Assembly (NCBI RefSeq): GCF_900103325.1
Contig: NZ_FMXM01000012.1
Location: forward strand, 1-64,000
Source: Mesorhizobium qingshengii
GTDB lineage: Bacteria; Pseudomonadota; Alphaproteobacteria; Rhizobiales; Rhizobiaceae
DNA length: 64,000 bases
Reading direction: 5' to 3'
Numbering within the stretch: the stretch's first letter is position 1; each line of letters starts with the position of its first letter. Of the stretch, positions 32,588 through 41,350 are shown piece after piece. The notes below the pieces were generated by a model. That model worked only from the letters and a program-made list of their open reading frames with translations, was not told where the DNA came from and ran no database searches. Position numbers and translations under genes: made by a program.

Positions 32588-33919
32588 ATGAAATCGAGCT
32601 TGAAAATGGCGTTGGGACTGGCCTCGGCGATGGTTGCGTCGACAGCGGTTTCGAATGTCGCGCACGCTGAAGACCTGACGCTGTGCTGGGCCGCCTGGGA
32701 CCCGGCCAACGCGCTTGTCGAACTGTCCAAGGATTTTACCAAGGAAACCGGCATCGGCATGAAATTCGAATTCGTGCCGTGGACCAACTATGCCGATCGT
32801 TTCCTCAACGAGCTGAATTCGCACGGCAAGCTGTGCGACCTGATCATCGGCGACAGCCAGTGGATCGGCGGCGCGGCCGAGAACGGCCACTACGTCAAGC
32901 TGAACGACTTCTTCGACAAGGAGAAGATCAGCATGGACGATTTCGTGCCGGCAACGGTCGTCGGCTATTCGGAATGGCCGAAGAACACGCCGAACTACTG
33001 GGCGCTGCCGGCGATGGGCGACGTCGTCGGCTGGACCTATCGCAAGGACTGGTTCTCCAAGCCGGAACTGCAGAAGGAATTCAAGGAGAAATACGGCTGG
33101 GATCTCGGCCCGCCGGCGACCTTCGACCAGTTGAAGCAGATCGCCGAATTCTTCCAGAAGCGGCAGATCGACGGCAAGACCGTCTATGGCGCCTCGATCT
33201 ACACCGAGCGCGGCTCGGAAGGCATCACCATGGGCGCCATGGACGTGCTCTACAGCTACGGCTTCCAGTACGAGAACCCCAAGAAGCCCTACGAGATGGA
33301 AGGCTACGTCAATTCCGACAAGTCGGTGAAGGGCCTGGAGTTCTACAAGGCGCTCTATGATTGCTGCACCCCGCCGGGCGCCTCGAACAGCTACATGGGC
33401 GAAGGCGTCGATGCCTTCAAATCCGGCCAGGTGGCGATGCACATGAACTTCGCGTTCACGTGGCCGGGCCTGCAGAAGGACGAGAATGTCGGCGGCGACA
33501 AGATCGGCTACTTCGTCAATCCCAAGGGTCCCGATGGCGACCAGTTCGCCCAGCTCGGCGGCCAGGGCATCTCGGTGGTGTCCTATTCCGACAAGCAGGA
33601 ATCGGCGCTGAAATACATCAAATGGTTCGCCAACAAGGACGTCCAGGCCAAGTGGTGGTCGCTCGGCGGGTATTCCTGCCTCAACGCTGTGGTGAAGGAC
33701 CCGAAGTTCCCGGCCAGCCAACCCTACGCGCAGACCTTCCTCGACTCGATGGCCATCGTGAAGGACTTCTGGGCCGAACCGAGTTACGCGCCGCTGCTGC
33801 AGGCCTCGCAGAAGCGCTTCCATGACTATGTCGTCGCCGGCCAGGGTTCGGCCAAGGATGCGCTCGACGGCCTGGTCAAGGACTGGACCCAGGTCTTCCA
33901 GGACGATGGCAAGATGTAA
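32588..33919 (+). CDS. ABC transporter periplasmic substrate-binding protein (carbohydrate/polyol type)
   Basis: A 443-residue family 1 solute-binding protein. The signal peptide is MKSSLKMALGLASAMVASTA..AHA, cleaved before EDLTLC. The mature part opens LTLCWAAWDPANALVELSKD and later has LIIGDSQWIGGAAENGHYVK and YWALPAMGDVVGWTYRKDW, typical of sugar and polyol receptors (PF01547/PF13416). It captures the substrate for the two permeases and two ATPases encoded next. The substrate is not determinable; the dihydroxyacetone-kinase genes downstream suggest a triose, tetrose or polyol (inference). Confidence 0.9.
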   Translation: MKSSLKMALGLASAMVASTAVSNVAHAEDLTLCWAAWDPANALVELSKDFTKETGIGMKFEFVPWTNYADRFLNELNSHGKLCDLIIGDSQWIGGAAENGHYVKLNDFFDKEKISMDDFVPATVVGYSEWPKNTPNYWALPAMGDVVGWTYRKDWFSKPELQKEFKEKYGWDLGPPATFDQLKQIAEFFQKRQIDGKTVYGASIYTERGSEGITMGAMDVLYSYGFQYENPKKPYEMEGYVNSDKSVKGLEFYKALYDCCTPPGASNSYMGEGVDAFKSGQVAMHMNFAFTWPGLQKDENVGGDKIGYFVNPKGPDGDQFAQLGGQGISVVSYSDKQESALKYIKWFANKDVQAKWWSLGGYSCLNAVVKDPKFPASQPYAQTFLDSMAIVKDFWAEPSYAPLLQASQKRFHDYVVAGQGSAKDALDGLVKDWTQVFQDDGKM

Positions 33920-33944
33920 CCGGCTCCTCCCGAGCTAGGCCGAA

Positions 33945-33974
33945 GCGTCCCGTGCCGCCCTTGGCACGGGACGC
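33945..33974 (+). other. Intercistronic stem-loop after the binding-protein gene
   Basis: GCGTCCCGTGCC (33945-33956) and GGCACGGGACGC (33963-33974) form a perfect 12-base stem with a six-base loop and no T-tract. Such hairpins after binding-protein genes commonly protect the upstream mRNA end or partly attenuate, giving more binding protein than permease. This role is inferred. Confidence 0.75.
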
Positions 33975-33989
33975 AGTTCAGATAAATTC

Positions 33990-34976
33990 ATGACAGAGAC
34001 GACCCAAGTGACCGAAGCAGGACTGACCATGCTCAATCGGACCGCGGAGAACGTTGCCCGGGCGACCCCGGAGCCGTTGGCCCGCAAGGTCCGGGGCATC
34101 AGCGACAAGGGGCTCGCCTGGCTGTTCATCTCGCCGACGATCCTGTTGCTGCTCGCCATCAACATCTTTCCGCTGTTCTGGGCGATCTATCTGTCGTTCA
34201 CCAATTACCGCGCCAACCGGCCCAACGAGGTGGTGAAGAATCTCGGCTTCGCCAACTATCAGCGCATCCTCGGCGACCAGGATATCTGGATCGCCATGCA
34301 GACGACGGCGCATTTCGTGTTCTGGACCATCCTCTTGCAGACGCTGATCGGCTTCACGCTGGCCTGGCTGATCGACAGGAAATTCCGTGGCCATGCCTTC
34401 TGGACGACGCTGATCCTGGTGCCGATGATGCTGTCGCCGGCGGTGGTCGGCAATTTCTGGCGCTTCCTCTACGAGCCGCAGATCGGCCTGTTCGCCTATG
34501 CCATCTCCTTCGTGTCAGGCATTCCGCCAACAAACATCCAGATGCTCTCCAACGTCTCGTTGGCGCCGTGGTCGATCATCATCGTCGACACCTGGATGTG
34601 GACGCCTTACGTGATGCTGATCTGCCTCGCGGGCCTGCGCTCCATCCCCGAATACATCTATGAAGCGGCCGAGGTCGACCGCGCCTCCAACTGGCGGCAG
34701 TTCTGGTCGATCACGCTGCCGATGGCGCTGCCCTTCATCATGCTGGCGGTACTGTTTCGCGGCATCGAGAACTTCAAGATGTTCGACATGGTCAATCTGC
34801 TGACCGGCGGTGGGCCGGGCTCGACCACCGAGGTCGCCTCGATCACGCTGAAGCGGCAGGCTTTCGAGAGCTGGCGCACCGGCTATTCCTCGGCCTTCGC
34901 CATCATTCTGTTCGTCGCCGTGTTCGGGCTGGCCAACATCTACGTCAAGGCGCTCAACAAGGTGAAGCAGAGATGA
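33990..34976 (+). CDS. ABC transporter permease, MalF-type
   Basis: A 328-residue inner-membrane subunit with about six to seven transmembrane segments. LAWLFISPTILLLLAINIFP is the first, with the typical SFTNYRA start of a MalF/UgpA-like protein. The EAA loop that docks the ATPase is YEAAEVDRASNWRQFWSITL followed by PMALP. It forms the channel with the next gene, whose ATG overlaps its stop by four bases (ATGA), indicating translational coupling. Confidence 0.92.
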   Translation: MTETTQVTEAGLTMLNRTAENVARATPEPLARKVRGISDKGLAWLFISPTILLLLAINIFPLFWAIYLSFTNYRANRPNEVVKNLGFANYQRILGDQDIWIAMQTTAHFVFWTILLQTLIGFTLAWLIDRKFRGHAFWTTLILVPMMLSPAVVGNFWRFLYEPQIGLFAYAISFVSGIPPTNIQMLSNVSLAPWSIIIVDTWMWTPYVMLICLAGLRSIPEYIYEAAEVDRASNWRQFWSITLPMALPFIMLAVLFRGIENFKMFDMVNLLTGGGPGSTTEVASITLKRQAFESWRTGYSSAFAIILFVAVFGLANIYVKALNKVKQR

Positions 34977-35923
34977 GCCTGACCACTGCCCATTCGGTCG
35001 TCGCACCCTCTGCGAATTCGAAGCGGATCGCGGGCGCGATCATCATCGCCTACGCGCTGATCTCGATCGTGCCGCTGCTGTGGATCTTCGCCACCAGCTT
35101 CAAGACGCCGCCGGACTCGATCGCCTATCCGCCCAAGATCCTGTTCCAGCCGAGCCTCGAAGGTTACTGCAACCTGTTCACGACGCGGACGCGGCAGACA
35201 CCGGAATACATCAACTCGCTGGGCCCGGCCACGAGCTTCTGCGACGAGACCACGCGCATGCGCAACATGGTCATCGCCGGCCCGTCCAACTTCGTGCCGC
35301 GCTTCGTCAATTCGCTGATCATCGCCTTCGGCTCGACCTTCTGCGCGGTGTTTCTCGGCACGCTGTCGGCCTACGGCTTCTCGCGCTTCAAGGTGCCGCT
35401 GGCCGACGACCTTCTGTTCTTCATCCTGTCAACGCGCATGATGCCGCCGATAGCCGTCGCCATTCCGATCTACTTGATGTACCGCGAGCTCGGCCTGTCG
35501 GACACGGCGCTCGGCATGATCCTGCTCTACACGGCGGTCAACGTGTCGCTGGCGGTGTGGCTGCTGAAAGGCTTCATCGACGAAATCCCGCGCGAATATG
35601 AAGAGGCGGCGATGATCGACGGCTATACGCGGCTGCAGGCCTTCTGGCGCACCGTGCTGCCGCAGGCGACCACCGGCATTGCCGCGACCGCCATCTTCTG
35701 CCTGATCTTCGCCTGGAACGAATACGCCTTCGCCGCCCTTTTGACCTCCGGGACGGCGCAGACCGCGCCACCGTTCATCCCGACCATCATCGGCGAAGGC
35801 GGCCAGGACTGGCCGGCCGTGGCAGCCGGCACGACGATCTTCCTGGTGCCGATCCTTGTCTTCACCATCCTGCTTCGCAAGCAGCTGCTGCGCGGCATCA
35901 CCTTCGGCGCGGTGCGCAAATGA
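34973..35923 (+). CDS. ABC transporter permease, MalG-type
   Basis: A 316-residue second permease. The N-terminal helix AGAIIIAYALISIVPLLWIF is followed by an unusually long periplasmic loop (about residues 60-105, with TRTRQTPEYINSLGPATSFC). The EAA loop is YEEAAMIDGYTRLQAFWRTV followed by LPQA. I recall this extended loop from rhizobial polyol/glycerol-type permeases. It overlaps the previous gene by four bases and the following small gene by four bases. Confidence 0.92.
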   Translation: MSLTTAHSVVAPSANSKRIAGAIIIAYALISIVPLLWIFATSFKTPPDSIAYPPKILFQPSLEGYCNLFTTRTRQTPEYINSLGPATSFCDETTRMRNMVIAGPSNFVPRFVNSLIIAFGSTFCAVFLGTLSAYGFSRFKVPLADDLLFFILSTRMMPPIAVAIPIYLMYRELGLSDTALGMILLYTAVNVSLAVWLLKGFIDEIPREYEEAAMIDGYTRLQAFWRTVLPQATTGIAATAIFCLIFAWNEYAFAALLTSGTAQTAPPFIPTIIGEGGQDWPAVAAGTTIFLVPILVFTILLRKQLLRGITFGAVRK

Positions 35924-36126
35924 GCATGACCAATCCCGTAAAACGCAAATCGCGCTGGCCGGTCTGGGCACGGCGCGGCCTGATGGAAAACATCGCCACG
36001 GCGCTGATCGCCATCGGCTTCCTGATGCTGTTTCAGCCCTTCGCGCTGTCGCTCTACACCTATTCCTTTGTCACCATGCTCGCCGGCACCGTGATGTTCA
36101 TCATCGTCTCGAAATTTCCGGAGTAG
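35920..36126 (+). CDS. Small membrane protein within the ABC operon, 68 aa
   Basis: Two predicted membrane segments, IATALIAIGFLMLFQPFALS and TYSFVTMLAGTVMFIIVS, follow a basic N-terminus (NPVKRKSRWPVWARRG). Its ATG overlaps the permease stop (ATGA) and its stop is right before the ATPase start, so it belongs to the operon. Rhizobial glycerol transporters encode a comparable small membrane protein (GlpU, DUF2160) at a similar place; homology is not shown here. It could stabilise the permease complex. Confidence 0.75.
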   Translation: MSMTNPVKRKSRWPVWARRGLMENIATALIAIGFLMLFQPFALSLYTYSFVTMLAGTVMFIIVSKFPE

Positions 36127-36129
36127 GTG

Positions 36130-37242
36130 ATGGCCGAGATCCGTGTTCAGCATCTGAGAAAGGCGTTCGGCGATTTCGTCGCCGTGCAGGATTCCAACTT
36201 CGTCGTCGAGGATGGCGAGTTCTTCGTCATGCTCGGACCATCGGGCTGCGGCAAGACGACGACCTTGCGCATGATCGCCGGGCTCGAATTGCCGACGGGC
36301 GGCGAGATCCTGCTTGGCGGCGAGGACGTCACCATGCGCCGCGCCCGCGAGCGCGACATCGCATTCGTCTTCCAGCTGTTCGCGCTCTATCCGCACATGA
36401 ACGTGCGCAAGAACATCGGCTTCCCCTTGCTGGCGCAAGGCATGCCTTCGGCCGAGATCCGCACCCGGGTCGAGGAGACGGCAAAGCTGTTGCGCATCGA
36501 TCATCTGCTCAACAAATCCGTCTCTGGCCTTGCCGGTGGCGACCGCCAGCGGGTGGCGCTGGGGCGCGCCATCGTGCGGCGGCCAAAATGCTTCCTCATG
36601 GATGAACCCCTGGGGACCCTTGATACCGAATTCCGCGATTTGATGGTCCATGAGTTGCGCGAGTTGCACAACCGCATCCACGCTACCACCGTCTACGTCA
36701 CGCATGACCAGATGGAAGCGATGTCGATGGCCGACAAGATCGCGGTGATGAACCATGGCGTCATCGAACAGTTCGGCACGCCGCGCGAGATCTACGATCG
36801 TCCGGCAACCATGTTCGTCGCCGACTTCATCGGCTCGCCGCCGATGAATTTCTTGAGATTTGGCGGCGGATTGGCAAAGGGCGCCAACGAGATCGTCGTC
36901 CAGGGCGCGAAGGTCGTGGTGCCGGAAGTGCGCGAGGATATCGCGCCCGGCGACATGGCGCTCGGCATCCGGCCGGAACACATCCGCTTCGACGATACCT
37001 CCAAGCTGCGGGGCGCCATCTACGGCACCGAATATCTCGGCACCACGCAGATCGTCGCGGTGGAGACGGCGGATGGCATCATCAAGGCACGCGTGCCGGC
37101 CGAGATCCGCCTCGCCACCGGCGATCATGTCGGCCTGGCGCTGAGCAGCGCCCGCCTGTCGCTGTTCGAGAAGGGATCCGGCCGCGCGGTGAGGACCGCG
37201 ATCTATGATGTGGCTTCGGAACGGAGGGCGCAGCATGGCTGA
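36130..37242 (+). CDS. ABC transporter ATP-binding protein 1 (non-canonical signature motif)
   Basis: A 370-residue MalK/UgpC-type ATPase with C-terminal regulatory OB fold. Walker A is GPSGCGKTTT, the Q-loop VFQLFALYPHM, Walker B CFLMDEPLGTLDTEF and the switch VYVTHDQMEAM. The signature LSGGQ reads LAGGD, followed by RQRVALGRAIV, a clear departure, while the partner ATPase has LSGGE. The pair probably forms a heterodimer with unequal sites, as two-ATPase polyol transporters do. Start at ATG 36130 (GTG directly before). It overlaps the next ATPase gene by eight bases. Confidence 0.92.
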   Translation: MAEIRVQHLRKAFGDFVAVQDSNFVVEDGEFFVMLGPSGCGKTTTLRMIAGLELPTGGEILLGGEDVTMRRARERDIAFVFQLFALYPHMNVRKNIGFPLLAQGMPSAEIRTRVEETAKLLRIDHLLNKSVSGLAGGDRQRVALGRAIVRRPKCFLMDEPLGTLDTEFRDLMVHELRELHNRIHATTVYVTHDQMEAMSMADKIAVMNHGVIEQFGTPREIYDRPATMFVADFIGSPPMNFLRFGGGLAKGANEIVVQGAKVVVPEVREDIAPGDMALGIRPEHIRFDDTSKLRGAIYGTEYLGTTQIVAVETADGIIKARVPAEIRLATGDHVGLALSSARLSLFEKGSGRAVRTAIYDVASERRAQHG

Positions 37243-38248
37243 GGTGCACATCAAGAACGTGACCAAGAGTTTTGGTGACCATGTCGCCGTTGACGGTCTC
37301 GACCTGCATATATCAGATGGTGAATTCGTCGTGCTGCTCGGGCCGACCGGAGCCGGCAAGACGACGACGCTGCGGCTGATCGCCGGGCTGGAACGGCCGG
37401 ACAGCGGCACCATTCGCATTGGCGGCCACGATGCCACGACGCTGTCGCCGGCCGAGCGCGACACCGCCTTCGTGTTCCAGCAATATTCGCTCTATCCGCA
37501 TCTGTCGGTGTTCGACAATCTCGCCTTCCCGCTGCGCTCGCCGGCGCGGAAAATGCCGGAAGACCAGATCCGCCGCCGGGTCGAGGATGTCGCCAGGATG
37601 GTGCGTATCCATCACAAGCTCGCCAACCGCTCGACCAAGCTTTCGGGCGGCGAAATGCAGCGCGTCGCCATCGGCCGCGCGCTGGTGCGCAAGCCGGCCA
37701 TCTATCTGATGGACGAGCCGCTGTCGTCGCTCGACGCCAAGCTGCGCGCTGATCTGCGGCTCGAACTGAAGCGCATCCAGTCCGAACTCGGCGCCACCAT
37801 GCTCTATGTCACGCATGACCAGATCGAGGCGATGACCATGGCCGACCGCATCGGCATTCTCGCAGATGGCGTGCTGGTGCAGATCGGCACGCCGAGGACG
37901 ATCTATTCCGAGCCGGCAAACCTGCATGTCGCGGCGAGACTCGGCCAGCCGGCGATCAATCTGCTGCCGGCCGGTCTGCTGCCTGACGGCGGCGCGCCGG
38001 CAGGAACGAAGACAATCGGCGCGCGCACCGAACATCTGTCGATCGACAAGGCCGCCAATGGCCATGCCGATGGCGTTGTCGACTGGGTCGAGCATCTCGG
38101 CGACCAGAACCACCTGCATGTGACGGTGGGTTCCAGGAAGCTGGTGACGCTGACCGATCCCGACACGGATTTGGAACAGGGCGACAAAGTGGTGATCCGC
38201 TACCGGTCGCCGCTCTATTTTGGTGCCGACGGACAACGGCTGATGTGA
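37235..38248 (+). CDS. ABC transporter ATP-binding protein 2
   Basis: A 337-residue MalK/UgpC-type ATPase: Walker A GPTGAGKTTT, Q-loop VFQQYSLYPHLS, signature KLSGGEMQRVAIGRALV, Walker B IYLMDEPLSSLDAKL, switch LYVTHDQIEAM. Start at ATG 37235 (MAEVHIKNVTKSFGD), inside the end of ATPase 1, so translation is coupled. It ends about 70 bases before the first kinase gene. Two different ATPases in one importer are characteristic of the glycerol/polyol (GlpS/GlpT-like) branch. Confidence 0.92.
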   Translation: MAEVHIKNVTKSFGDHVAVDGLDLHISDGEFVVLLGPTGAGKTTTLRLIAGLERPDSGTIRIGGHDATTLSPAERDTAFVFQQYSLYPHLSVFDNLAFPLRSPARKMPEDQIRRRVEDVARMVRIHHKLANRSTKLSGGEMQRVAIGRALVRKPAIYLMDEPLSSLDAKLRADLRLELKRIQSELGATMLYVTHDQIEAMTMADRIGILADGVLVQIGTPRTIYSEPANLHVAARLGQPAINLLPAGLLPDGGAPAGTKTIGARTEHLSIDKAANGHADGVVDWVEHLGDQNHLHVTVGSRKLVTLTDPDTDLEQGDKVVIRYRSPLYFGADGQRLM

Positions 38249-38321
38249 ACGGTTTTCGGTGTTCCCTGCCAAGGGTCAACGCCGGCTCTGATTGACGATT
38301 GCGACAGACTGGACGAATTCG

Positions 38322-39965
38322 ATGAAGCACTTTTTCAATCGCAGGGAAACGATCGTCACGGAGGCGCTGGATGGCCTCCTGAGGACAATTGGCGCAGGCG
38401 ACCTCGCGCGTCTGGACGGCTATCCCGAGATCAAGGTCATCCTGCGCGCCGATTGGGACAAGACGAGAGTCAGCGTCGTTTCCGGTGGTGGCGCCGGGCA
38501 TGAGCCGTCGCATGCCGGCTTCGTCGGCAAGGGCATGCTGACGGCGGCGGTCTCGGGCGAGATCTTTGCTTCGCCCAGCGTGGAGGCGGTGCTGGCAGCC
38601 ATTCGCGCGGTCACCGGCCCGGCCGGCTGCCTGCTGATCGTCAAGAACTACACCGGCGACCGCCTCAATTTCGGCCTGGCCGCCGAGAAGGCGCGCGCCG
38701 AAGGTTTTCGTGTCGAGATGGTGATTGTCGCCGACGACATAGCTTTGCCGGATATCAACCAGCCGCGCGGCGTTGCCGGCACCTTGTTCGTGCACAAGAT
38801 ATCAGGCCATCTGTCGGAGGCCGGCCACGATCTGGCCGACATCGCGGCGGCGGCGCGGGCGGCGGCAACGGACATCGTTTCGCTCGGCATGTCGCTGTCG
38901 TCCTGTTCGATCCCGGGCCAGCCTCATGAAGACAGGTTTGGCGCGGACGATGGCGAGCTTGGTCTCGGCATTCACGGCGAACCGGGAGTCGAGCGCATCG
39001 CCGTGCAAGGCGTCGACAGGCTGGTCGCGATCATGGCGGAGCGCCTCGCGGCAGGGCTCGACCCGAACGCCGGCTATGCCTTGCTGATCAACAATCTCGG
39101 TTCCGTACCACCGCTCGAAATGTCGCTTGTCGCCAATGCCGTGCTTGCCTCGCCGCTCGCTCGGACAGTCAAGCTGACGATCGGCCCTGGACCGCTGATG
39201 ACGGCGCTCAACATGAACGGCTTCTCGCTGTCGCTGATCCGGCTCGATGCAGCGCGCGAGGCGGCGCTGCGCGCGCCCGTCGGCCCGCACGCCTGGATGC
39301 AGGCAAAGCCCGTTGTCGCGCCTTCTGTCATGCCGCTGGCGAAACCCGCCACCCAAAGCGCGGCCCGCAAGCCCAGCCAGGATGCACGCAGCAGGCGCCT
39401 TGTGGTCACCGTCTGCGAAAGGCTGATCTCGCTCGAAGCCACTTTGAACGGGCTGGACGCCAAGGCTGGCGATGGCGACACCGGCTCGACGGTGGCGACC
39501 GGCGCGCGCAGTGTCCTCGACCGGCTTGATACGCTGCCGCTTGCCGACCCCGCGGCGACCCTTGGCGCGGTCGGCGACATTCTGAGCGCATCCATGGGCG
39601 GCTCCAGCGGGGTGCTGCTGTCGATCTTCTTCACGGCGGCGGCGCAGGCTCTGGACGGCGGTGCCAGCATGGCCAGGGGGCTGCTTGCGGGCCTCGAACG
39701 GATGACCTTCTACGGTGGCGCGAGAATTGGCGATCGCACCATGGTCGATGCCCTGGAGCCAGCGCTTAAAGCGCTCCACGCCAAGGGGCTGGAGGAAGCG
39801 GCAACCGCGGCCCGACGCGGCGCCGAGGCCACCGCCGCGATGGACAAGGCGAAGGCCGGACGGTCCGCCTATGTCGGCAGCAAGCTGCACGGCGTGGTCG
39901 ACCCCGGCGCTCATGCCGTGGCCGAGGTCTTCGCGGCCGTGGCCGCACTGCATGCAGCGGCTTGA
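38322..39965 (+). CDS. Dihydroxyacetone kinase-type DhaK-DhaL fusion (ATP-dependent form)
   Basis: A 547-residue kinase with both halves of the Citrobacter/eukaryotic type. The DhaK domain (residues 1 to about 330) has VVSGGGAGHEPSHAGFVGKG and the substrate-binding His in LGLGIHGEPG, which forms a hemiaminal with the ketone. The DhaL domain (about 370-547) has the Mg-ATP aspartates in LDAKAGDGDTGSTVATG and MGGSSGVLLSIFF. It should phosphorylate dihydroxyacetone or a related short ketose such as erythrulose directly with ATP. Start at ATG 38322; the frame also has TTG 38292. It lies directly after the ABC genes and three bases before the DhaL frame opens. Confidence 0.9.
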   Translation: MKHFFNRRETIVTEALDGLLRTIGAGDLARLDGYPEIKVILRADWDKTRVSVVSGGGAGHEPSHAGFVGKGMLTAAVSGEIFASPSVEAVLAAIRAVTGPAGCLLIVKNYTGDRLNFGLAAEKARAEGFRVEMVIVADDIALPDINQPRGVAGTLFVHKISGHLSEAGHDLADIAAAARAAATDIVSLGMSLSSCSIPGQPHEDRFGADDGELGLGIHGEPGVERIAVQGVDRLVAIMAERLAAGLDPNAGYALLINNLGSVPPLEMSLVANAVLASPLARTVKLTIGPGPLMTALNMNGFSLSLIRLDAAREAALRAPVGPHAWMQAKPVVAPSVMPLAKPATQSAARKPSQDARSRRLVVTVCERLISLEATLNGLDAKAGDGDTGSTVATGARSVLDRLDTLPLADPAATLGAVGDILSASMGGSSGVLLSIFFTAAAQALDGGASMARGLLAGLERMTFYGGARIGDRTMVDALEPALKALHAKGLEEAATAARRGAEATAAMDKAKAGRSAYVGSKLHGVVDPGAHAVAEVFAAVAALHAAA

Positions 39966-40037
39966 CGCATGCTTCAGTTGTCGAACGACAGTTCTTTCGA
40001 TACTGCCGGCGGGATGGAAACCGGGAATTTGCGCGAC

Positions 40038-40640
40038 ATGGCGGAGTTGAACCTTTCCAGGCTGATCACGACCGCCGCGGACACGATTGCCGCTCATGCC
40101 GAGGAGCTGACGGCGCTCGACCAGGCGATCGGCGACGGCGACCATGGGCTGAACATGAAGCGTGGCTTCGAGGCCGTGCGCAGCGAGGCGGAAGCGTTTT
40201 CGGCCAAGCCGCTGCCCGAGGCCCTGAAGGCGATTGGCACCAAGCTGGTGATGACGGTCGGCGGCGCTTCAGGTCCCTTGTTCGGAACCCTTTTCATGGC
40301 GCTCGGCAAGGAGATTTCCGCCGCGCCCGATCGCGCAAATCTGACGGGGGCCTTTGGCAAGGCGATCGAAGCGGTGGCGGCGCGAGGCAAGTCGCAAGTT
40401 GGACAGAAGACAATGCTCGACGTGCTGCAGCCCGTGCATGACGCTTTGCTGCAGGGAAGAGCCCCCTTTGAAATCGCCGATATCGCCGACGCGGCCGCCG
40501 AGGCAACCGTGCCAATGAAGGCCCTGCGTGGCCGCGCCTCGTTCCTCGGCGACCGTTCGATCGGCCATATGGACGCTGGCGCGCGCTCAACCGCGCTGCT
40601 GGTGCGGACAGTGGCGAAAACCGTCGGGGAAAGCGCATGA
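40038..40640 (+). CDS. dhaL: Dihydroxyacetone kinase subunit DhaL
   Basis: A 200-residue ADP/ATP-binding subunit of the PTS-dependent kinase. The metal-binding aspartates are in LTALDQAIGDGDHGLNMKRG, matching DhaL of E. coli (IGDADHGLNM), and SGPLFGTLFMA follows. In the PTS form ADP stays bound and is rephosphorylated by DhaM. I start at ATG 40038 because this places the aspartates at the usual position near residue 30; ATGs at 40014 and 39969 are alternatives. Its stop overlaps dhaM by four bases. Confidence 0.9.
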   Translation: MAELNLSRLITTAADTIAAHAEELTALDQAIGDGDHGLNMKRGFEAVRSEAEAFSAKPLPEALKAIGTKLVMTVGGASGPLFGTLFMALGKEISAAPDRANLTGAFGKAIEAVAARGKSQVGQKTMLDVLQPVHDALLQGRAPFEIADIADAAAEATVPMKALRGRASFLGDRSIGHMDAGARSTALLVRTVAKTVGESA

Positions 40641-41026
40641 GCAATGTCGGCATCGTCATCGTGTCGCATTCGCCGCTGGTCGCCGAGGGCACGGCCGACA
40701 TGGTGCGGCAGATGGTGGGCGACGAAGTGCCGCTTGCATGGTGCGGCGGAAACGGCCATGGCGGGCTCGGCACCAATGTCGAGGCGATCATGGGTGCCAT
40801 CGACAAGGCCTGGTCTGAAGCCGGGGTCGCCATTCTGGTCGATCTCGGCGGTGCGGAGACCAACAGCGAAATGGCGGTGGAGATGATCGGTGAGCCGCGT
40901 TCGCAGAAGATCATCGTCTGCAACGCGCCGATCGTCGAAGGCGCGGTGATGGCCGCGACGGAGGCTTCCGGCGGCGCCTCGCTGAAGGAAGTGGTGGCGA
41001 CGGCGCATGAATTGTCGCCGTCGTGA
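40637..41026 (+). CDS. dhaM: PTS-dependent dihydroxyacetone kinase phosphotransferase subunit DhaM (EIIA domain)
   Basis: A 129-residue mannose-type EIIA protein. The active His is in GIVIVSHSPLVAEG (residue 11), followed by GTNVEAIMGAID and AILVDLGGAETNSEMAVEMI. It passes phosphate from HPr to the ADP bound on DhaL. In E. coli DhaM is a fusion of EIIA, HPr and an EI fragment; here those parts are separate, consecutive genes. ATG overlaps the dhaL stop (ATGA). Confidence 0.92.
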   Translation: MSNVGIVIVSHSPLVAEGTADMVRQMVGDEVPLAWCGGNGHGGLGTNVEAIMGAIDKAWSEAGVAILVDLGGAETNSEMAVEMIGEPRSQKIIVCNAPIVEGAVMAATEASGGASLKEVVATAHELSPS

Positions 41027-41047
41027 GCGAACGGGAATTTTGAAGAC

Positions 41048-41350
41048 ATGTCCGCATCCGCCGAAGCGAGCGTCCTGATCACCCACGAGGTGGGTCTGCA
41101 CGCGCGTCCTTCGGTGAAGTTCACCAAGCTTGCCAAGACCTTTGCCGCCGACGTGGAAATAGCGCTTGCCGCCAATGGGCCGTGGTTCGACGCCAAGAGC
41201 ATCGTCAAGGTGATGGCGGCCAAGGCGCCGAAGGGGACCGTGCTGCATATCAGGGCCAGCGGCGATGGCGCCGATGATGCCGTCGACGCGCTGGTCGAAC
41301 TGGTGCGGCGCGATTTCGACGAAGGCGCGGATCATGTCCGGACCGCATAG
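41048..41350 (+). CDS. HPr phosphocarrier protein
   Basis: A 100-residue HPr of the PTS. The phosphorylated His18 is in HEVGLHARPSVKFTKLA, and AKSIVKVMAAKAPKGTVLHI matches the second HPr block. Its position between dhaM and the Enzyme I gene, overlapping the latter by 17 bases, shows it serves the dihydroxyacetone relay and not the nitrogen PTS, whose HPr (NPr) is usually encoded next to hprK/ptsN. Confidence 0.93.
   Translation: MSASAEASVLITHEVGLHARPSVKFTKLAKTFAADVEIALAANGPWFDAKSIVKVMAAKAPKGTVLHIRASGDGADDAVDALVELVRRDFDEGADHVRTA

Noticed and set aside
35623-37464. Minus-strand open frame of about 613 codons opposite the ABC genes
   Set aside because: Shadow of the permease and ATPase genes; no protein-like motifs and no ribosome site.
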